From: CAINVV01 sp964506325
GTDB taxonomy: Bacteria > Bacteroidota > Bacteroidia > Bacteroidales > Prolixibacteraceae
Direction of reading: 5' to 3'
DNA length: 38,150 bases
Assembly (NCBI GenBank): GCA_964506325.1
Contig: CAZDLO010000025.1
Span: forward strand, 1 to 38,150
In this document: positions 33,690 through 38,150 of the stretch, piece by piece
Layout: each line of letters opens with the position of its first letter
How positions within the stretch are numbered: position 1 is the first letter of the stretch
Made by a program: the position numbers and the translations under genes
The notes under the pieces: model-generated
Told to the model about the DNA's origin: nothing
Database searches by the model: none
Seen by the model: the letters and a program-made list of their open reading frames with translations, nothing else

Positions 33690-36600
33690 TTAGAAGTTTA
33701 CATTAACACCTAAAGTCAAAATTCTGTTGAAACCAACATCATTTAAGACACTCCCGCTAAAATTCTGTGTTGGATCAAGCCCCTTCTTGGAAGAGATGAG
33801 GGCAAGATTCTCGGCAGAAAGAAAGACTCTTAATGCGCTCATATCCAATTTTTTAACAATATTTTGCTTAAAGACGTAGGAAATATTGATATTTCTCAGG
33901 GAGCAGAAAGTTGAACTTAGCAACCACCTTGTAGAGGCAGCATTAAAGTTGGTAGTTTTGGAATTATCCATTCTAGGTACGTTGGTTATCTGACCAGGGG
34001 TAGTCCATCTTTCCAGAATATCAATTGATTTGGCAGAACCCATTCCTCCGGTCGACATCAGGGAGGCCCAGTTATTATCGTAAGATTTTCCTCCCAGGGA
34101 ATAATTAAACTGAACTGAGATATCCACACCATAAACATGGAAGGAGGGGGTCACAGAACCAAAAACATCCGGCATACTGGTTCCTGACCAGTCATATTTG
34201 GCCTTTGCCTGGTTGAGGGTAACCTTTTTCCCGTCCGGCATGGTTTTGCAATCCGTATCCGCCCAAACAAGGGCCTCATCAAACAGATAAAGTGCATCAC
34301 CATTGGCAGGATCAACACCATACCACTGGCGAAGCCAATAGTCATAAATTGAACCGCCCTCGGCACGCTTGTAGTTACCGCTGATAATACCGTTGGCACG
34401 ATTCTTTTCAGGCAACTCAGTTATTTCGTTCTTATTGGTGGCTGCTATCACATTGAGGTTAAAACCAAAATTCTTTGTTTTAACAATTTGAGCAGTAAGA
34501 TCTACTTCAAAACCCCTGTTGTAGAGTTTTCCAATATTCCTGTTCTGAGAGGTATATCCGGTCGTAGGTGAAAGCGGAACGGCAAAGATGAGATCCCTTG
34601 ATTCTTTGTTGTACCAGTCCACACTTCCTCTCACCAGGTTGTTGAAAATACTGAATTCAACGCCCAAATCAGTCTGCGCAGTAGTCTCCCACTGAAGTGC
34701 GGGATTCCCTGGAACAGTGGATTGTATGTAACCGGGTTCTGCCGCGTTGAAGTTATAGTTGTACAATACCTGCCATGCATAATAGCTGATACCGCCGTCG
34801 TTACCATTCAAACCATAGGAGGCTCTCAGTTTAAGCAGATCCACCCAATTCACTTCTGAAAGGAATTTTTCGCTGCTGATTTTCCAACCTCCGCCAAGCG
34901 ACCAGAAGTTACCCCATCTTACCAGGCTTTCAAATTTTGAGGAACCATCCCTTCTGAAGGAGGTTTCAAAAGTATACCGGCCATTGTCATAACCGTAGAC
35001 AGCCCGGGAAATATAACCTTCGGTCCTGTGGTTATCCTCGAAGGAGGAGAGGCTGTTGGTGGTGGTGAAGTTGATCAGCTCAGTGTTATCGGGAATTACC
35101 TGTCCCTGGCGAAAACCATAAAGCTCCTTGTACTGATTTTTATAGCTTTCATGACCGGCCATTACCTTTACATCATGCTTTCCGAAGCTCTTGTCGTAGG
35201 TAAGGATCTGGTTGTTGGTGAAGGTGTACCGCAAAGAACTCGTCCTGGTCGAACGACCGGAAGGTGCTCCATCGCCAACCTTTGTGTTTTCATATCTCCC
35301 TGTATAGGCATTGTTGATGTCAAGGGCATTCGAAAGACGGAATTTAAAATTCTTCAAAAATGAAAACTCCGAATAAACCCTTGACTGAAGGGTATTGCGC
35401 TCAAAACTTCTGTCATTCAGCATATGCTCAGCAATACCATGCCGACCATTGTTCTGTGCCCTGGAGAGATAGGTGATTCCATCCTGAGTCAGTCCGCCAC
35501 CGATATCCCACTGTTTTTCACCCATAGCATCAAGGATATAATCCCCTGTAGCACGGTTGTGCAGGTAAACAGGATAAATCGGACCCATTGTCCTGGCAAA
35601 ATAGATGGGATTGGCATAACCTGTATTGCTTTCAGTATTGGCCGAATTGGAGGTATTGTAGGAGGCACTGATATTGGCACCAAAAGTGATCCACTTCCTG
35701 GGTGTCACATTGATATTGCCCCTTGCCGTAATCCGGTCGTAATCAGTCTTTTTGATCCAGCCATTGTCTGTCGTATAACCTGCAGAAAGATAATAGTCTA
35801 CCATCTCTGATCCGCCGTTGGCGGTCACTGAAGCATCTGTCCTGTTTCCGAGTGTCTCCACCGGAGAATACCAGTCGGTATCATTCCAGAGAAGTGTATT
35901 GGCTGACGGATTAAGTGTTCCATCTATTCCAATAATCTGATCATTGGCAATTCCCTTGAAAGGGTTGTAGCCCAGTTGCGAAACAATACCGTTTGAGGTT
36001 GATCCTGATGCCAGTGCACTTGCCTGATCAATAGGCCTTGTAGAAGTTACCAAACTGTTTCTCAGTGATTCCCACATGATTGGATAATACTGGAATGCAT
36101 CAACCCTGTCATACTCGGGAAGACCTCTCCCTGAAACACCCTGGGAGATGCTTGTATTGATGCTCAGCTTCTCTTTCTTGCCTTTCTTGGTGGTAATCAT
36201 GATTACCCCGTTAGACCCCCTGGCACCATATAGCGCCGTAGAGGCAGCATCCTTCAGGAAGTTGACAGTTTCAATGTCTGCCGGGTTAATATTGGCCATT
36301 ACGCCATTGAAAGGAGAACCATCCAGTACAATAAGCGGATCTGTTGAGTAGTTGACAGAACCAAAACCCCTGATCCTGATAGAGGGATCACTTCCAGGCT
36401 GCCCGTAGGCAGTATTGACCTGGACTCCGGCTGCTGCCCCTGATAAGGCAGAAAGAACGTTGGTGACAGGTCTCTTCTCCAGGGAGGCTGCATTGATGGA
36501 GGTTATCGCACCGGTAAGGCTTGACTTTTTGGCGGTGCCATAAGCGACCACCACAACCTCATCCACTGAAACCTGCTCGGATGAAAGGACAATCCTGTAA

Positions 36601-36872
36601 TCCCTTGAACTGGAAAGAGCTACCTCCTGGGAGGCAAATCCCACAAAAGATACCATCAATGTTTTGGCATTGACAGGAATCTTTAATGTGAAACGGCCAT
36701 CCATGTCTGTGATGGTTCCAATCGTTGTTCCTTTGGCAACTACAGTGGCTCCCGGTACCGATGAGCCATCCTCCGCAGAGGTAACAGTCCCGGTTACATC
36801 CCTGGTTTGGGCGAGAACCGCCTGCATTCCGGCAAAAAGCAGGAAAGAAAGCATCAGCGCAATTTTTTTCAT
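33690..36872 (-). CDS. SusC/RagA family TonB-linked outer membrane transporter
   Basis: A 1,060-residue outer-membrane protein. Residues 1-21 are a signal peptide ending AVLAQ. A carboxypeptidase-regulatory-like domain spans about 23-98 (TGTVTSAEDGSSVPGATV, GTITDMDGRFTL). VDEVVVVAYGT at 103-113 is the SusC linker and TonB-box region. The plug domain follows (SIRIRGFGSVNYSTDPLIVLDG, DIETVNFLKDAASTALYGARGSNGVIMITTK). The remaining ~830 residues form the beta barrel and end in GVNVNF, a normal outer-membrane C-terminus. With SusD it imports oligosaccharides or other large nutrients using TonB energy. No glycosidase, sulfatase or regulator is adjacent, so the substrate is unknown. Confidence 0.96.
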   Translation of the reverse strand: MKKIALMLSFLLFAGMQAVLAQTRDVTGTVTSAEDGSSVPGATVVAKGTTIGTITDMDGRFTLKIPVNAKTLMVSFVGFASQEVALSSSRDYRIVLSSEQVSVDEVVVVAYGTAKKSSLTGAITSINAASLEKRPVTNVLSALSGAAAGVQVNTAYGQPGSDPSIRIRGFGSVNYSTDPLIVLDGSPFNGVMANINPADIETVNFLKDAASTALYGARGSNGVIMITTKKGKKEKLSINTSISQGVSGRGLPEYDRVDAFQYYPIMWESLRNSLVTSTRPIDQASALASGSTSNGIVSQLGYNPFKGIANDQIIGIDGTLNPSANTLLWNDTDWYSPVETLGNRTDASVTANGGSEMVDYYLSAGYTTDNGWIKKTDYDRITARGNINVTPRKWITFGANISASYNTSNSANTESNTGYANPIYFARTMGPIYPVYLHNRATGDYILDAMGEKQWDIGGGLTQDGITYLSRAQNNGRHGIAEHMLNDRSFERNTLQSRVYSEFSFLKNFKFRLSNALDINNAYTGRYENTKVGDGAPSGRSTRTSSLRYTFTNNQILTYDKSFGKHDVKVMAGHESYKNQYKELYGFRQGQVIPDNTELINFTTTNSLSSFEDNHRTEGYISRAVYGYDNGRYTFETSFRRDGSSKFESLVRWGNFWSLGGGWKISSEKFLSEVNWVDLLKLRASYGLNGNDGGISYYAWQVLYNYNFNAAEPGYIQSTVPGNPALQWETTAQTDLGVEFSIFNNLVRGSVDWYNKESRDLIFAVPLSPTTGYTSQNRNIGKLYNRGFEVDLTAQIVKTKNFGFNLNVIAATNKNEITELPEKNRANGIISGNYKRAEGGSIYDYWLRQWYGVDPANGDALYLFDEALVWADTDCKTMPDGKKVTLNQAKAKYDWSGTSMPDVFGSVTPSFHVYGVDISVQFNYSLGGKSYDNNWASLMSTGGMGSAKSIDILERWTTPGQITNVPRMDNSKTTNFNAASTRWLLSSTFCSLRNINISYVFKQNIVKKLDMSALRVFLSAENLALISSKKGLDPTQNFSGSVLNDVGFNRILTLGVNVNF

Positions 36873-37059
36873 AGATTTTCTTTTTGTTTGAATAAATGAA
36901 GAGTTTCAATTTACAGGTTCTCTTTTAGGAAATAAGACGACCCCTAAATGCAAAATATTGTTAGCAAAAGCGAATATATGTAAAAATAAGAATTGAGCCC
37001 CGTGTACAGATATAATTTAAAATGAATATAAAATAGTATCATTCAACATAATATAAAAA

Positions 37060-37095
37060 GCAAGAGCCAGCCCCATAAATGGAACCGGCTCTTGC
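37060..37095 (-). terminator. Terminator of the 37116 gene
   Basis: GCAAGAGCC (37060-37068) pairs with GGCTCTTGC (37087-37095), and the inner CCAT/ATGG extends the hairpin. On the minus strand it is followed by TTTTTATATT. It isolates the susC promoter region from the upstream gene. Confidence 0.82.
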
Positions 37096-37115
37096 CTCTT
37101 TATCAGTGATAATAG

Positions 37116-37799
37116 CTATTTCAGCAGGGTCCCGCTGAATTCTCCCAACTTTTTCAGGTCATCCGGTGATTTAATTTCCAGGCTGCCGGATTTAACAAAA
37201 TCCTTTACCTTATCTTCCTGGTCACCGAATAATTTGGCGTATTGCTTGAAGTTCGAGAAACGATGCATTTCGGTACCAATCCGCGCCCAATATATGTCAA
37301 TACAGGTAACCTTTACATTATCGGGTCTCTCCAGGTGCCTTACCTGGTTGCCTCCCTGAATGGTCGCCACAGGGGCTGAGGCATTGGTCTGTGAAGTCAT
37401 CCCATAGGCGGTCGGGGTTCCCACTGAAACATACCGGCTCTTGTGCTGGATAAAAACCGAGACTTTTCCAACAGTAACCACTTCATAGAACAGTTTTTCG
37501 ATCCAGACAAATTTCTCGTCCCCAATGAAAATTGTGTCTACCTCTTCAGGTTTGCTCAGGACCCGGTATTCCCCTCCCCTGTCCATCAGCATCTCTTCAT
37601 CTACCATGTTGTAATTCAGGAATGCCTCGTTGATAGTACCGGACTTCATCAGGATATTACCGCCCTGGAAATTGGGAAACAAGAGTTGCGGGTAAGGATT
37701 CTCCGAGCCTGTTTGGGCGGCAAGATTTGTCACGGAAAACAAAAAAACGAATGAAAGCAGGACCCTTTGTGTATGGTTCAAAAATGCTATTTTCTTCAT
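37116..37799 (-). CDS. Secreted protein of unknown function
   Basis: About 227 residues, starting at the ATG at 37799 (MKKIAFLNHTQRVLLSFVFL). The first 30 residues are a signal peptide ending NLAAQ. The frame extends to 37823, but that start would bury the signal. The mature part begins NPYPQLLFPNFQGG and includes GGEYRVLSKPEEVDTIFIGDEKFVWIEKLFYEV and later VFIQHKSRYVSVG. I do not recognise the family. The protein looks beta-rich in the middle, with a lysine-rich helical end (KQYAKLFGDQEDKVKDFVKSG), and contains one cysteine in the mature part. It is flanked by terminators on both sides and so appears monocistronic. Confidence 0.75.
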   Translation of the reverse strand: MKKIAFLNHTQRVLLSFVFLFSVTNLAAQTGSENPYPQLLFPNFQGGNILMKSGTINEAFLNYNMVDEEMLMDRGGEYRVLSKPEEVDTIFIGDEKFVWIEKLFYEVVTVGKVSVFIQHKSRYVSVGTPTAYGMTSQTNASAPVATIQGGNQVRHLERPDNVKVTCIDIYWARIGTEMHRFSNFKQYAKLFGDQEDKVKDFVKSGSLEIKSPDDLKKLGEFSGTLLK

Positions 37800-37890
37800 G
37801 ATTTTTGAGTTTAAATAAATCAAATAGAGCTCCTAAATGTATCAAAAAAATTAAACAAGTTGAACTTCAGAAAGGTTTTTAGATTTAGCA

Positions 37891-37928
37891 AAAAAAAGGC
37901 TGAACTCATATGAGCCAGCCTCTTTTTT
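37891..37928 (-). terminator. Terminator of the right-edge gene
   Basis: GGCTG (37898-37902) and CTCAT (37905-37909) pair with ATGAG (37910-37914) and CAGCC (37916-37920), with a small internal loop. On the minus strand the hairpin is followed by seven T. It lies 15 bases after the stop of the edge gene at 37943. Confidence 0.8.
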
Positions 37929-37942
37929 ATAGTTGTAAAACC

Positions 37943-38150
37943 TTATCTCGGTCCTTTGTAAGCATAATGCTCAGTAATCAAACTTCTTAGTTGCGGGGTA
38001 ACGGTCAGCTGCTTCAAATAATAGGTAACATCCATTGCTTTTTTGGCTGCATCATATTTGTTGATGGCACCTTCACCCGTGTACAACACCGCATTACGGC
38101 CGCGTGGGAGCGCATCGACCGTCGAATTGTATACATCCACATTGTTGTTG
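37943..38150 (-). CDS. C-terminal part of an unrecognised protein (runs off right edge)
   Basis: The minus-strand frame is open to the window edge, so only the last ~68 codons are seen. They include ALPRGRNAVLYTGEGAINKYD, KKAMDVTYYLKQLTVTPQLR and the end EHYAYKGPR. An internal GTG at 38140 should not be taken as the start, because the frame continues upstream of it. I recognise no family. It lies upstream of the secreted protein at 37116 on the same strand, separated from it by a terminator. Confidence 0.6.
   Translation of the reverse strand, partial: NNNVDVYNSTVDALPRGRNAVLYTGEGAINKYDAAKKAMDVTYYLKQLTVTPQLRSLITEHYAYKGPR

Overview
This window reads as a chromosomal contig from a member of the Bacteroidota, probably an environmental or uncultured lineage in or near Bacteroidales. 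The evidence is a SusC/SusD pair, a giant HYR-repeat surface protein, Bacteroidota-type -7 boxes (TAnnTTTG) upstream of several genes, a DivIC/FtsB-like protein, a Tgt without zinc cysteines, and gene starts without Shine-Dalgarno sequences. Two runs of exactly 100 N (8365-8464 and 11743-11842) are scaffold gaps of unknown true length. Nearly everything is chromosomal housekeeping or surface biology. I see no IS element, prophage, CRISPR array or recognisable tRNA/rRNA.

Layout. 1-6033 (minus): the N-terminal ~2,011 codons of a giant secreted protein with about 20 HYR/Ig-like modules, running off the left edge. 6034-6709: apparently empty. 6710-9216 (minus): YqgE, a DivIC/FtsB-like protein and PruA (broken by a gap). 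9387-11477 (plus): a six-TM PAS sensor histidine kinase. 11496-11742 (minus): a membrane-protein fragment next to the second gap. 12103-14050 (plus): a secreted GH172/DUF2961 protein and a PAP2 phosphatase. 14091-15005 (minus): proline dehydrogenase, which with PruA completes proline-to-glutamate catabolism. 15189-18131 (plus): an OmpH/Skp-like protein, a family 2 glycosyltransferase and a four-TM protein. 18309-22567 (minus): a biotin carrier and acyl-CoA carboxyltransferase, an LptF/LptG-type permease and Tgt.

22803-32130 is a plus-strand block: a second glycosyltransferase, an ECF sigma factor, RsmG, ribosomal protein L34 (a 52-residue gene with the best promoter in the window), MqnE of the futalosine menaquinone route, a PASTA protein overlapping an RluD-type pseudouridine synthase, D-Ala-D-Ala ligase and replicative helicase DnaB. 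A strong bidirectional terminator separates dnaB from a convergent susC-susD operon (32180-36872, minus). Two unrecognised minus-strand genes, each with its own terminator, fill the right edge.

Points most worth a second look: an in-frame amber codon at codon 66 of an otherwise intact susD; a cluster of four DnaA-box-like sites upstream of dnaB; a 41-codon upstream ORF whose stop overlaps the rpmH start as ATGA; two hairpin-forming intergenic repeats, one supplying the last codons of mqnE; the two-class modular architecture of the giant HYR protein; and a glycosyltransferase that has lost its DxD motif. I did not find a clear new defence or mobile system.
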